A DNA stretch of 64,000 nt from Microbacterium sp. 70-16 (GCF_001898315.1 NZ_MKTQ01000010.1:222678-286677), one strand, 5' to 3'. Positions 13,484 to 23,299 are shown, counted from the first letter of the stretch. The notes: generated by a model from the sequence alone, not told the origin. Numbers and translations are program-made.

Positions 13484-15370
13484 ATGGGCATCGAGGTGTG
13501 GGCTCCGCGAGCCGATCGCGTGCGGCTGCGGCGGGCGGGGCATGACGACGTCGAGCTGACGGCGGGGGATGCCGGGTGGTGGCGCACCGACGTCGCGCTC
13601 GCGGCGGGGGATGAGTACGGCTTCGTGCTGGGCGGCGGCCCCTCGACAGGCTCGGCGACCAGTGGCGGCGGCCCCTCGACAGGCTCGGGGGCCAGTGTGG
13701 ACGGCCCCTCGACAGGCTCGGGGGCCAGTCCTACCGACCCGGGGGCCACGCCTGCACGGCCCGACCCGCGGTCGCGGCGCCAGCCGCACGGGGTGCACGA
13801 GCTGTCGGCGTGGGACGACCCGGCATCCTTCACCTGGACCGACCAGAACTGGCCGGGCCGGGCGCTCGCGGGCGGCCTCATCTACGAACTGCACGTCGGC
13901 ACCTTCACTCCCGAGGGCACGCTCGACGCCGCGATCGCGAAGCTGCCCCACCTCGTCGGCCTCGGCGTCACGCACATCGAGCTGCTGCCCGTCAACGGCT
14001 TCAACGGCACCCACAACTGGGGCTACGACGGTGTGCTCTGGTACACCGTGCAGGAAGACTACGGCGGCCCCGAGGCCTACCGCCGCTTCGTCGACGCCGC
14101 CCACGCGGCGGGCCTCGCGGTGATCCAGGACGTCGTCTACAACCACCTCGGTCCGTCCGGAAACTACCTGCCCGAGTTCGGCCCGTACCTGCGCGACGGG
14201 CAGGGCAATACCTGGGGAGCGAGCGTCAACCTCGACGAGCGGGCCGTGCGCGACTTCATCATCGACAACGCGCTGATGTGGCTGCGCGACTTCCACGTCG
14301 ACGGACTGCGGCTGGATGCCGTGCACGCGCTCCACGAGTCGGGCGGCAGCCCCGTGCACATCCTCGCCGAGATCGCCGCGCGCGTCGACGCGCTCTCCGC
14401 CGAATCCGGTCGCCCCCTCACCCTCATCGCCGAGAGCGACCTCAACGACCCGGTGATGATCCTGCCGCGGGAGGCGGGCGGCCATGGCATCCACGCGCAG
14501 TGGGCCGACGACTGGCACCATGCCGTGCACGTCGCCCTCACGGGAGAGACCGGCGGCTACTACGCCGACTTCGCCGACCCGCACGCGCTGCCGAAGACCT
14601 GGAGCGGCGGCTTCTATCACGACGGCACCTACTCCTCTTTCCGCGGCAAGAACTGGGGAGCGCCGGTGCCGGCCGGGGTTCCGTCGTGGCAGCTCGTCAC
14701 CTTCGCGCAGGACCACGACCAGATCGGCAACCGCGCCGCCGGCGACCGGCTGAGTCAGTCCCTCTCGCTGGATCGGCTCGCGGTCGCTGCCGTGCTGACG
14801 ATGACCGCTCCCGGCACCCCGATGCTGTTCATGGGCGAGGAGTGGGGCGCCTCCACGCCGTGGCAGTTCTTCACCTCGCACCCCGAGCCCGAGCTCGCCG
14901 AGGCGACCCGCCGCGGCCGCAAGGCCGAGTTCGCGCGCATGGGCTGGGACGAGTCGCTCGTGCCCGACCCCAACGATCCGGCGACGTTTGCGCGCTCGAA
15001 GCTGGACTGGGCCGAGGCATCCGTCGGCGACCACGCCCGGCTGCTGAGTCTGTACCGCGGCCTCGCGTTCCTGCGACGCACCCACCCCGAACTGACCGAC
15101 ACCGACCGCGCCGGGCACTCCGCCGAGGTGGTCGGCCCGGGCCGCTGGGTGCTGCACCGCGCCGCCGCGCGCGTCTACGTCAACCTGTCGCCCGAGCCGT
15201 GGACGATCGAGGTGGATGCCTCGGAAGAGGTGTGGGTGAGCACGGCGGCGCGCCACGACCGCCCGCGCGAGGAGGGTCCGCTCACGCTGACGCCCGACTC
15301 GGCCGCCGTCGTCGGTCCGCGCACGCCGCCCCTGCCGCGCGGCTACGCCGAGTACACCCGCGTCGAGTAG
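13484..15370 (+). CDS. treZ: Malto-oligosyltrehalose trehalohydrolase
   Basis: [69 protein letters not shown]. Confidence 0.95.
   Translation: MGIEVWAPRADRVRLRRAGHDDVELTAGDAGWWRTDVALAAGDEYGFVLGGGPSTGSATSGGGPSTGSGASVDGPSTGSGASPTDPGATPARPDPRSRRQPHGVHELSAWDDPASFTWTDQNWPGRALAGGLIYELHVGTFTPEGTLDAAIAKLPHLVGLGVTHIELLPVNGFNGTHNWGYDGVLWYTVQEDYGGPEAYRRFVDAAHAAGLAVIQDVVYNHLGPSGNYLPEFGPYLRDGQGNTWGASVNLDERAVRDFIIDNALMWLRDFHVDGLRLDAVHALHESGGSPVHILAEIAARVDALSAESGRPLTLIAESDLNDPVMILPREAGGHGIHAQWADDWHHAVHVALTGETGGYYADFADPHALPKTWSGGFYHDGTYSSFRGKNWGAPVPAGVPSWQLVTFAQDHDQIGNRAAGDRLSQSLSLDRLAVAAVLTMTAPGTPMLFMGEEWGASTPWQFFTSHPEPELAEATRRGRKAEFARMGWDESLVPDPNDPATFARSKLDWAEASVGDHARLLSLYRGLAFLRRTHPELTDTDRAGHSAEVVGPGRWVLHRAAARVYVNLSPEPWTIEVDASEEVWVSTAARHDRPREEGPLTLTPDSAAVVGPRTPPLPRGYAEYTRVE
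13634..13735. repeat. Three tandem in-frame PSTGSGAS repeats in treZ
   Basis: three copies of ggcccctcgacaggctcggsgrccagt encoding [18 protein letters not shown] and GPSTGSGAS. Confidence 0.85.
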
Positions 15371-15375
15371 GCGCG

Positions 15376-16101
15376 TCAGAACGTCTGCGCGAACGCGCGC
15401 AGGATGCGCGGTGGCTCTGACAGCGACGCCGCGAGCACCTGCGCGGCGATGCGGTCGTAGTCGTGCGCGGCGAAGTACCCGTCGTCGCGGTAGACGGCCA
15501 TGCGCTCGGTGAAGGCGCGGCCGGTCGGCTCGGGGTGGAACTGCGTCGCGTACAGCGTGTCGCCGACGCGGTAGGCCTGCACGGGGCATCCGTCATTGGA
15601 TGCCAGCAGAACAGCGCCCTCCGGCATCCGCTCGGTTCCCTCCTTGTGCGCCGTGAGCGCCGTGAAGGTCTGCGCGAGCGCCCCGAACAGCGGGTCGCGG
15701 CGGCCGTCGTCGGTGAGCGTCACGACGGTGGGTCCGGTGTCTTCGGGGTAGGCGCGGGTGACTTCGCCGCCGAGTGTGCGGGTCGCGATGCCGATGCCGT
15801 AGCAGGTGAACAGCGCCGCCATCTCGCCCGCCGCCGCGCTGCGCGCGAGCAGCGCAAGGCCTGCCTCGACGCCGAGTTGGACGTCGGTCTTGGTCGACTC
15901 GGGGTCGGTCACGTTGAACGGGCTGCCGCCCACGACGGCCCCGCGCCAGCGGGTCGCGAAGTCGGCCGGCAGTGGATCGCGCACGAGATCCCAGCGGTCG
16001 AGTTCGGTCTCCTCCAGCCGCATCGCGGTGCGGAACGACTCATACTCGGCCGCGGCGGCACCCGCCTGTGGACGCGCGCAGAGATAGACGAGCGGGGCCA
16101 T
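15376..16101 (-). CDS. Class I glutamine amidotransferase
   Basis: FTCYGIGIATRTLGG nucleophile region and YATQFHPEPTG His/Glu motif. Confidence 0.85.
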   Translation of the reverse strand: MAPLVYLCARPQAGAAAAEYESFRTAMRLEETELDRWDLVRDPLPADFATRWRGAVVGGSPFNVTDPESTKTDVQLGVEAGLALLARSAAAGEMAALFTCYGIGIATRTLGGEVTRAYPEDTGPTVVTLTDDGRRDPLFGALAQTFTALTAHKEGTERMPEGAVLLASNDGCPVQAYRVGDTLYATQFHPEPTGRAFTERMAVYRDDGYFAAHDYDRIAAQVLAASLSEPPRILRAFAQTF

Positions 16102-16196
16102 GGCGACGATTCTAGGCGGCCGCGCGACGAAGTGCCCGGGCCGTGTATCACGAAGACACTCGCCTGCCTCCTGCTTGTGTGACCAGAATGGGCGGT

Positions 16197-16853
16197 ATGA
16201 CAGAAGCCGACCCTCCGATCCGTCGCGACGTGCCCGAAGGCGCGGTGCCGACCGGCGGAGGGGACCTCGTCGTTCCCGTGACGATCTGGAGTCGTGCGAC
16301 CGACAGCTTCGAACGCTGGCGGGGCGGCGATCCGCGCGCGATGGATGACCTCGTCCGGCTCATGACGCCCGTGCTGTGGCACGTTGTGCGCGCCTACGGG
16401 CTCGAGCAGATGCTCGCCGAAGACGTCGTGCAGGCGACCTGGCTGACACTCGTGCGTCGGCACGAGTCCATCCACGACGCACGCGCGGTGGCCGGCTGGC
16501 TCACCACGTGCGCACGCCGCGAGGCTTGGCGCGCGGGCCGCGCGCACCAGCGTGCGAGACCGACCGACGACGTCGATCTCGAGCCGCTGCTGCCCAGCGA
16601 CCCGTCCGCTGAAGAGAGCGCCCACCTCAGTGAGCGCGACCGTCGCCTGTGGGGCGCCGTCGCGACGCTCGAGGAGCGCTGCCGCCGACTGCTGCGCGTC
16701 GTCGCCTTCGAAGAACGCCCCGACTATGCGCGCATCGCGCAAGACCTCAGCATGCCGGTCGGCTCGATCGGCCCGACCCGGGGCCGCTGCCTCGGAAAGC
16801 TGCGTGTCGCCCTCGAGAAAGACGGATGGAGCGAGGATACCCATGACCTCTGA
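16197..16853 (+). CDS. RNA polymerase sigma-70 factor, ECF-like
   Basis: LMTPVLWHVVRAYGLEQMLAEDVVQATWLTLVRRHESI (region 2) and YARIAQDLSMPVGSIGPTRGRCLGKLRVALE (region 4). Confidence 0.9.
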   Translation: MTEADPPIRRDVPEGAVPTGGGDLVVPVTIWSRATDSFERWRGGDPRAMDDLVRLMTPVLWHVVRAYGLEQMLAEDVVQATWLTLVRRHESIHDARAVAGWLTTCARREAWRAGRAHQRARPTDDVDLEPLLPSDPSAEESAHLSERDRRLWGAVATLEERCRRLLRVVAFEERPDYARIAQDLSMPVGSIGPTRGRCLGKLRVALEKDGWSEDTHDL

Positions 16854-17316
16854 ATCGACCACCGACGACGCGGCGCTGTTCGCCGCGCTGCGTCGCACCT
16901 GGGAAGGCGTCGACCCCGTGCCGGGCGGACTCGTCGACGCGATGATCGCGTCCGTGGCATCCGCCGACCTCGGCCGCGAATACGCGCTGCTGACGCTCAT
17001 CGAGAGCGACGCGACATCCGCCGTGCGAGGGGATGCCGACATGCTCACGCTGCAGTTCAGCGACGGCCACACGAACGTGCTGGTGCACGTGACGCCGACC
17101 GAGCGCGGCCGCAGCCGTCTCGACGGCTGGGTCGACGGCGACGTCGCCGACGTGCGGCTGGTGCAGGACGGCGCCGAAGTGGCGGCCACCTCAGACGGCG
17201 GCCGCTTCTCGTTCGAGGCCGTGCCGCCGGGCATCTCGCGCTTGCGCGTGCGGCTGGCTGCACCGCCCGAGCCCGGCACAGCCGACGAACTTCTGACACC
17301 GCGTTTCGAGATCTGA
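16843..17316 (+). CDS. Small protein with C-terminal transthyretin/carboxypeptidase-regulatory-like beta domain; candidate sigma-associated factor
   Basis: ATG overlaps the end of the sigma gene; TSDGGRFSFEAVPPGISRLRVRL resembles Cna_B/CarboxypepD_reg repeats. Confidence 0.75.
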   Translation: MTSESTTDDAALFAALRRTWEGVDPVPGGLVDAMIASVASADLGREYALLTLIESDATSAVRGDADMLTLQFSDGHTNVLVHVTPTERGRSRLDGWVDGDVADVRLVQDGAEVAATSDGGRFSFEAVPPGISRLRVRLAAPPEPGTADELLTPRFEI

Positions 17317-17357
17317 CCACCCCCCGCCGGTAGGACCGGCCCTGTGAAGGAGCGTGC

Positions 17358-19028
17358 ATGACCCCCGAAGACATCGACGTCCCCGGTGCGCAGCCGAAGG
17401 GGTGGTCGTGGCGCGACCGCGCCCGCGGTGCGATCGTCGAGGCGACCATCCTCGACCCCGGCATCGAACCGCTCGATGGCATCGAGGCGTTCCAGACCGC
17501 ATACGTGCCCGACCGGCTGCTGGTGTCGGACGGCGCTCGGGCGGGACTGCTCGACGACAACCTCCAGCGCGTGCGCGAGGCGGCGGGCGTCTTCGGCTGG
17601 GAGGCCGAGCCCGAGCGGCTCGACGGCACCGCGCTGAAGGACGGCGAGCGGATCGAGGCCCGCCTGCCTGGTGCGCCCGCCGTGATGCGCGTGCGACTGA
17701 CGGCGCGGGAAGGGGCGGATTCTGCCTCTCCCGCCCTCCCTGACGCCTGGCGCGTGCTGCAGCAGGTGCGCCGGATGCTGCTCGCGGGGGACGACGTCGT
17801 GCGTGATGCGAACGGAGGTGTGGATGCCCCGGCGTCGCTGCGGCGCACGGGAGTCGACCGGATCGGCCTCGACCACATCCTCACGGTCGATCCGATCGGG
17901 GTGAACCCGTACACGAAGTCGAACCCGTATACGAAGTCCAACCCGTATACGAAGTCGAACCCGTACACGAAGTCCAACCCCTACACGAAGTCGAACCCGG
18001 TCGGCGAGTACGCCGACTGTGGCTCGGGCGGGCGGCAGCCGGTCGCGTGGATCGGTCCGTCGCCGCGGGTGTCAGCGCTCGAGCGCGGGCACCGTCGTGC
18101 CGTCGTGGCCGTCCTCGACACGGGCATCGGCGCGCACTCGTGGCTGCCCGATGACCTCGTCGACCGTGAGGTGAAGCTCGACGGGCATGTGGTGGGCTTC
18201 AACGACGAGGCGAACCCCGAGGTGTACCCCGACCTCTACGGTCCGCTCGACGGTGAACTCGATCCCGTCGCGGGGCACGGCACGTTCATCGCCGGAATCG
18301 TGCGCCAGGTCGCGCCCGATGCCGAGCTGCTCGCCGTGCGAGTCGCCGATGCGCGCGGCATCGTCGAGGAGTCGAACCTGCTGAAGGTGGTCGAGCAGCT
18401 CGGCATCCTCGTGCAACGACACCGCGACGGGGTCAAGGGTGGGCGCGCGATCGACGTGGTGAACATGTCGCTCGGGTACTACCACGAGACGCCGGAGGAC
18501 GGTCTGTACACACGTGACCTGTACGACCTGCTGAAGGTGCTGCGCGACCTCGGCACGACGATCGTCGTCTCGGCGGGCAACGACGCGACCGACCGCCCGA
18601 GTTTCCCGGCATCGCTGTGGGCGTGGGACGGTGCCGACAACGGCCTTGCTGCTGACAAGGCCGCCGAGCACGTGTCGGTCGGGGCGCTCAACCCCGACTG
18701 CGCCACGACGGCGCTGTTCTCGAACGTGGGCCCGTGGGTGCGCACGTACGCCGTCGGTGCCGCGGTGCTGAGCACGATCCCCGACTTCCGTGGCGGCCTG
18801 CAGGCGACCGCGCGGGATGACCAGTACGCGCGCCGGCGCCTGACGATCGGCCCTGAGGACTATCGCGGCGGCTTCGCGGTCTGGAGCGGAACGTCGTTCG
18901 CGGCGCCGCTCGTGTCGGGCATGATCGCGGCGCGCCTGGGCGCTGTGCCGGAGCAGAAGGAGTCGATCGCGGTCTCGGTCGACGCTGCGCGCGCGGTGGT
19001 GAAGCAGGTGCTCGACGAGCTCGACTAA
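17358..19028 (+). CDS. S8 family serine peptidase (subtilase) with N-terminal NPYTKS repeat tract
   Basis: VVAVLDTGIG (Asp), GHGTFIAGIV (His), WSGTSFAAPLVSGMIA (Ser). Confidence 0.93.
   Translation: MTPEDIDVPGAQPKGWSWRDRARGAIVEATILDPGIEPLDGIEAFQTAYVPDRLLVSDGARAGLLDDNLQRVREAAGVFGWEAEPERLDGTALKDGERIEARLPGAPAVMRVRLTAREGADSASPALPDAWRVLQQVRRMLLAGDDVVRDANGGVDAPASLRRTGVDRIGLDHILTVDPIGVNPYTKSNPYTKSNPYTKSNPYTKSNPYTKSNPVGEYADCGSGGRQPVAWIGPSPRVSALERGHRRAVVAVLDTGIGAHSWLPDDLVDREVKLDGHVVGFNDEANPEVYPDLYGPLDGELDPVAGHGTFIAGIVRQVAPDAELLAVRVADARGIVEESNLLKVVEQLGILVQRHRDGVKGGRAIDVVNMSLGYYHETPEDGLYTRDLYDLLKVLRDLGTTIVVSAGNDATDRPSFPASLWAWDGADNGLAADKAAEHVSVGALNPDCATTALFSNVGPWVRTYAVGAAVLSTIPDFRGGLQATARDDQYARRRLTIGPEDYRGGFAVWSGTSFAAPLVSGMIAARLGAVPEQKESIAVSVDAARAVVKQVLDELD
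17904..17993 (+). repeat. Tandem 18-bp repeat, five full units, encoding (NPYTKS)5
   Basis: aacccgtacacgaagtcg x5 with synonymous changes (tac/tat, tcg/tcc, ccg/ccc). Confidence 0.95.
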
Positions 19029-19043
19029 CCCGTCGGCGCGCCG

Positions 19044-19078
19044 CGAACCCGACCGCCGGTGACACGGTCGGGTTCGCG
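19044..19078. terminator. Stem-loop after the S8 peptidase gene
   Basis: gcgaacccgaccg / cggtcgggttcgc, perfect 13-bp arms 9-nt loop, just after the stop codon; no U tract. Confidence 0.7.
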
Positions 19079-19150
19079 CGCGGCGCGCGCGGTACGCGTG
19101 CTGCGCGGCTTCGCTTCGCGCGCGAGCCGCGAAACGGGCATGCTGGGATC

Positions 19151-21664
19151 GTGACCCTTGAGCCCGCGATAGCCGCGCCGGACCTGTATGCGGCCGCGCT
19201 CGCGCTCACGAACGAACGTCGGTACCGCGAGGCCGAGGCGGCGTTGCAGGGTGTCGCCGCGGTGACCGACGACGTCGAGCTGCACGCGCGGATCGCGGGC
19301 ACGCTCGCGTTCGTGCTCGACCAGACCGGCCGCCCGGCAGAGGGCGAGCAGCTGTGTCGCGAAACGCTGGCGGATGCCGCGCTCAGCGCCCACACACGCG
19401 GCATCGTCGCGGGGCAGCTGGCCAGCATCGTCATGCACCGGGGCCGGCTCGACGAGGCGATCGGCTGGTTCGGACGCGCGATCGACGCGCTCTCGGACGA
19501 CCCGATGGCGGTCGCCAACCTGCGGATGAACCGCAGCGTCGGGGCGATGCAGCGGCGTGACCTCGCGGCGGCCTTCGCCGATCTCGAGGAAGCCGTGGCG
19601 GTCTACGAAGAGCACGGCACGCCCATCGACGTCGCCGAGGCGCGGCACAATCTCGGCTACACGGCGTTGCTCGGCGGCGACCTCATCAGGGCGATGCAGG
19701 AGATGGCCGCAGCGCGCCCCGTCATCGGCGAGGAGTCGGCGGCCAACGCCGCCATCGGCGACGTCGACATGGCCGAGGCCCTGCGCGACGCGGGCCTCGT
19801 CACGGAGGCTGAGCGCCTGCTGCGCGATGCGGCACGTGCGTTCCACAAGAACGGCATGGCGCAGGCCCGCGGTGAGGCCGAGCTGCATCTGGCCCGCTCG
19901 CTGCTGCGCCACGACCCCGCCGATGCGGCGCGTGCCGCCGGCCACGCCGCCCGGCACTTCACGGCGCTCGGCGCGACGTCGTGGGCCGACCGGGCACGGG
20001 GCATCCGTCTGCGTGCGCTCCTTTCCGGCGGCGCGATCGACCGGGCCGGGCGCACGGTCTCCGACGTCGCGGTCGACGATGCCGACGTCACCCCGGTCGC
20101 GGCGGCGCTCACCCGCGCGGGGTTCGCCGGTGAGGCGGCCGCACTGCGCCTGTCGCGCGAGCTGTGGCGCGCGCGCCACGACCGGCCTGCCGGCCGCATG
20201 CCGCGCATCGACGAGGCTGCGTCGCTCGAGGTGCGGATGCTCGCGCACGAAGTGCGCGCGGAGCGCGCCGCCCGCGCCGGCCGCGGTGCGGTGGCGCGCC
20301 GCCACGCGGCATCCGGACTCGACGAGCTCTCGGACTGGCGCGCATCGTTCGGCAGCCTCGATCTGCAGACGTCGTTGTCGATGTACGGCAACAACCTGAT
20401 GCTTGTCGGACTGAGCGCGGCGGTGCAGTCGCGCAGCCCCGAGACAGTCTTCGAATGGTCCGAGCGCGCCCGGCACCTGAGCCTGCAGGTCGTGCCGCTG
20501 CGACCCCCGGCCGACCCCGAGCAGGCGGCCGAACTGAGCGAGCTGCGCATGCTGCGCGCCGACGCCGGCAGCGACGACTGGACGAGCGACCCCCGCGCGA
20601 TCGAACTGGGTGAGCGCCTGCGTCGGCGGCAGTGGACGACGACCGGCGCGGCCGAGATCGAGCGCCCCGTCGATCTTGCGGCCGCGGTCGCAGCGCTGGA
20701 TGTCGACACAGTCCTGCTGAACTACGTGTTCAGCCCGGAGGGGCTGTCGTGCCTCGTCGTCACGACGCGGGGCGCGCAGCTGGTCGACCTGCCCGGCTGG
20801 AGCGAGGCGCGCAAAGCGCTGCCGGCGCTGCGCTCTGACCTGGACATGTCGGCGGCCGTGCGCTCGGGCCCGATGATGGCGATCGTCGGCCGGTCGCTGG
20901 CCGACCACCTCGACCGCCTGTCGACGCTGCTGGTGGCGGCCCCGCTGACCGGCGTCGATGCCCGGCGCATCGTCGTGACGGCACCCGGCGTGCTGGCAGG
21001 GCTCCCGTGGACGATGCTGCCGCATCTGTCCGGTCGCGCGGTGACGGTCGCCCGCTCAGCCTCGCGATGGGTGCTCGGCCGGCGCGCGTCGTCGGTCGAC
21101 GCCGACGTCGCGTTCGTCGTCGGCCCGCGCGTCGCCCGCGGCGTCGAAGAGGCACGGACAGGTGCCGCCGCATGGGCGGCCGCGCGTCCTGCCGACGACT
21201 CGTCGACCGAGCCGGTCGTGCTCACCGGCGCGGATGCCACGGTCGACGCCGTCGGCGGCGCGGCCGCGTCAGCCGACATCCTGCACATCAGCGCGCACGG
21301 CCGGCACGCCCTCGACAACCCGCTGTTCTCCGGTCTGACGCTGGCCGACGGCGCGCTGTTCGGCTACGACATCGACCGGATGCGGCGGGTGTCGGATGTC
21401 GTGATCCTGTCGGCCTGCGAATCGGGGCGCTCGGCCGTGCGGTGGGGCGAGGAGTCGGTGGGGATGACGCGGGCCTGGCAGCACGCCGGCGCGACGGCCG
21501 TGATCGCCGCACCCGTCGTCGTCGCGGACGACGACGCGTGCGAACTGCTCGGGCAGCTGCACGTCGGGCTCGCGGGCGGGCTCGCCCCCGCCGTCGCGCT
21601 CGCCGAGGCGAGTGTGCGCACGGGCATCCGATCGCCGTTCGTCTGCCACGGCAACGGATTCTGA
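19151..21664 (+). CDS. TPR-like repeat plus CHAT (caspase-HetF) protease-domain protein
   Basis: Helical repeats followed by ADILHISAHGRHALDNPLFSGLTLADG (His) and DVVILSACESGRSAVRWGEE (Cys) dyad. Confidence 0.92.
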   Translation: MTLEPAIAAPDLYAAALALTNERRYREAEAALQGVAAVTDDVELHARIAGTLAFVLDQTGRPAEGEQLCRETLADAALSAHTRGIVAGQLASIVMHRGRLDEAIGWFGRAIDALSDDPMAVANLRMNRSVGAMQRRDLAAAFADLEEAVAVYEEHGTPIDVAEARHNLGYTALLGGDLIRAMQEMAAARPVIGEESAANAAIGDVDMAEALRDAGLVTEAERLLRDAARAFHKNGMAQARGEAELHLARSLLRHDPADAARAAGHAARHFTALGATSWADRARGIRLRALLSGGAIDRAGRTVSDVAVDDADVTPVAAALTRAGFAGEAAALRLSRELWRARHDRPAGRMPRIDEAASLEVRMLAHEVRAERAARAGRGAVARRHAASGLDELSDWRASFGSLDLQTSLSMYGNNLMLVGLSAAVQSRSPETVFEWSERARHLSLQVVPLRPPADPEQAAELSELRMLRADAGSDDWTSDPRAIELGERLRRRQWTTTGAAEIERPVDLAAAVAALDVDTVLLNYVFSPEGLSCLVVTTRGAQLVDLPGWSEARKALPALRSDLDMSAAVRSGPMMAIVGRSLADHLDRLSTLLVAAPLTGVDARRIVVTAPGVLAGLPWTMLPHLSGRAVTVARSASRWVLGRRASSVDADVAFVVGPRVARGVEEARTGAAAWAAARPADDSSTEPVVLTGADATVDAVGGAAASADILHISAHGRHALDNPLFSGLTLADGALFGYDIDRMRRVSDVVILSACESGRSAVRWGEESVGMTRAWQHAGATAVIAAPVVVADDDACELLGQLHVGLAGGLAPAVALAEASVRTGIRSPFVCHGNGF

Positions 21665-21934
21665 GATTTTCTCACGCAGATGTATCAGGGGTGAGGGGGG
21701 CGCCTCTTGATCATCGGAAGGACCGTTCGGTGCCGACGGATACGGATGCACCGGGCCACCACTGGGGAGAGGTGGCATCCGGTCAGTCCGCAGGACGGCG
21801 GTTCGGGGGGATCTATGCCCGTCCGAAGGGTCGGCGATGCTGGGGCTCGCCGGCCCTTCTGCCGTGCCCGGGTGGGCCGCTGAGCGATGGGGCCGGGCGG
21901 TCGGCGGCTTGCCGGGTGAGGCGGTCGGGCGGCG

Positions 21935-22702
21935 TCAGCGTGAGGAGTTCGCGGTGCGGCCGCGCACGATGCCGATGAAGGTGTCGACGAGCGGGCCGTT
22001 CTCGCCGTCGGCGGTCGCGGGCCACGCGAGCGCCACCGTCGAGGTCGGGCCGTCCACCAGTGGGCGATGCGCGGCATCCTTGCGGTGATGCAGGCGTGCG
22101 AGTGACATCGGAACGATGACGATGCCGACGCCCGTCGCAGCAATGGCGATCGCATCGGCGACCGTCGCGGGGGCGGCGAATCGCGGCTGCGTCGTCCCGG
22201 GGACCTCGACCTGCACCGGCGGGTGCTCGGGGACGATCAGCACCTCTCCGGCGAGGTCGTCCGCCGTGAGCTCGTCCGCGGCGGTGAGGTGCGACTCGGC
22301 CGCGCACACGACGACCGGCGTCTCGTCGTAGAGGGCGATCACGTGCAGTCCCGTGCGGTCGATCGGCAGCCGCACCAGGGCGGCGTCGACGGGTTGCGCG
22401 AGGCCGGTCGGGTCTGGCTGGATGAGGGCAGCGCGCTGGTCGGGCAGGTCGAGCGGGACGAGCTCGAGCGGGATCTGCGGCATCCGCTGCTTCCACGCGT
22501 CGATCCACTTGCCGGGCGTCGCACCCTCGATCGCGCCCAGGCGGAAGGGACCTGTGGGTAGCGGTGGGGCGGGCTCGCTCGTCGCGCTTGTGGTGCCCCT
22601 CGCGCCGGCGCCGGGCTTGCGGCCGGGTGTGCGGCCGGCGCCGGCGGCGCGCGGGCGCCCCGCGCCCTTGCCGCGGCTGCCGCGGCCGCCTGCTGCCGCC
22701 AT
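21935..22702 (-). CDS. LysR-type substrate-binding-domain protein with Gly/Arg/Lys-rich N-terminus and no recognisable HTH
   Basis: LIQPDPTGLAQPVDAALVRLPIDRTGLHVIALYDETPVVVCAAESHLTAADELTADDLAGE; ATVADAIAIAATGVGIVIVP. Confidence 0.8.
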   Translation of the reverse strand: MAAAGGRGSRGKGAGRPRAAGAGRTPGRKPGAGARGTTSATSEPAPPLPTGPFRLGAIEGATPGKWIDAWKQRMPQIPLELVPLDLPDQRAALIQPDPTGLAQPVDAALVRLPIDRTGLHVIALYDETPVVVCAAESHLTAADELTADDLAGEVLIVPEHPPVQVEVPGTTQPRFAAPATVADAIAIAATGVGIVIVPMSLARLHHRKDAAHRPLVDGPTSTVALAWPATADGENGPLVDTFIGIVRGRTANSSR

Positions 22703-22727
22703 GACGCCAGCGTAGCCGCCGCTCGCG

Positions 22728-22815
22728 CCGCAACAACTCAGGAACGGCGGCGCCAGATCGGTGCCGCGGCCCCGATTCGGGTCGAGATCCGTGCGGAACT
22801 CCTGAGTTATTGCGG
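22728..22815. repeat. Intergenic palindromic element, family P1 copy 2
   Basis: ccgcaacaactcagga ... tcctgagttattgcgg, 15/16 arm match. Confidence 0.88.
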
Positions 22816-22848
22816 TCACGCGGTGAGTGCCTCCGCCCCGCGAGGGGG

Positions 22849-23256
22849 TCAGGCGGCCAGGCGCAGCCCGCGGCGGTCGGTCGCGACCTGCTCGCCGTCG
22901 GCGATCTGGGTGTCGTCGGCGATCAGTGAGCCGCCGGCGACGCGCGCGTGCGCTCCGACGACGGCGCGGATGCCGATCTTGGCGCCCGACCCGATCGCCG
23001 CGCCCGAGCCGATGTGCGCGTGCGGCGCGATCTCGGCATCGGGGCCGATGACGGCGTCGGGCTCGATCCAGACACCGCGGCCGATGTGCGCGCCCGCGGC
23101 GATCTGGGCGCCCGGCTCCACATACGCACCCGCCTCGACGAGTGCGGTCGCGTGCACCTTGGCGCCGTTGGCGATGAGGCCCCGCCCGTTCGCGTGCTTG
23201 CGGTAGCGCAGCGTGCGGCCCTGATCGTCTTCGATGTCGACGTAGTTCTTGCCCAC
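22849..23256 (-). CDS. Left-handed beta-helix (hexapeptide-repeat-like) protein
   Basis: GTG start VGKNYVDIEDDQGRTLRYRK then hexads GAKVHATALVEAGAYVEPGAQIAAGAHIGRGVWIEPDAVIG. Confidence 0.8.
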   Translation of the reverse strand: MGKNYVDIEDDQGRTLRYRKHANGRGLIANGAKVHATALVEAGAYVEPGAQIAAGAHIGRGVWIEPDAVIGPDAEIAPHAHIGSGAAIGSGAKIGIRAVVGAHARVAGGSLIADDTQIADGEQVATDRRGLRLAA

Positions 23257-23299
23257 AGAAATCCTCCTGAGAACTTCTACAACGATCGAGACCCTCAGA

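Noticed and set aside
17904-17993. 18-bp repeats as a CRISPR array
   Set aside because: Units are contiguous with no spacers and keep an open reading frame in a protease gene.
19151-21664. CHAT gene as part of a type III-E CRISPR locus
   Set aside because: No cas7-11, cas1/cas2 or repeat array anywhere in the window.
21730-21978. Small GTG-start ORF (VPTDTDAPGHHWGEVASGQSAGRRFGGIYARPKG...) downstream of the CHAT gene
   Set aside because: Has a ggaagg SD-like sequence, but codon usage is atypical and it runs into the convergent LysR-domain gene; not enough support for a CDS call.
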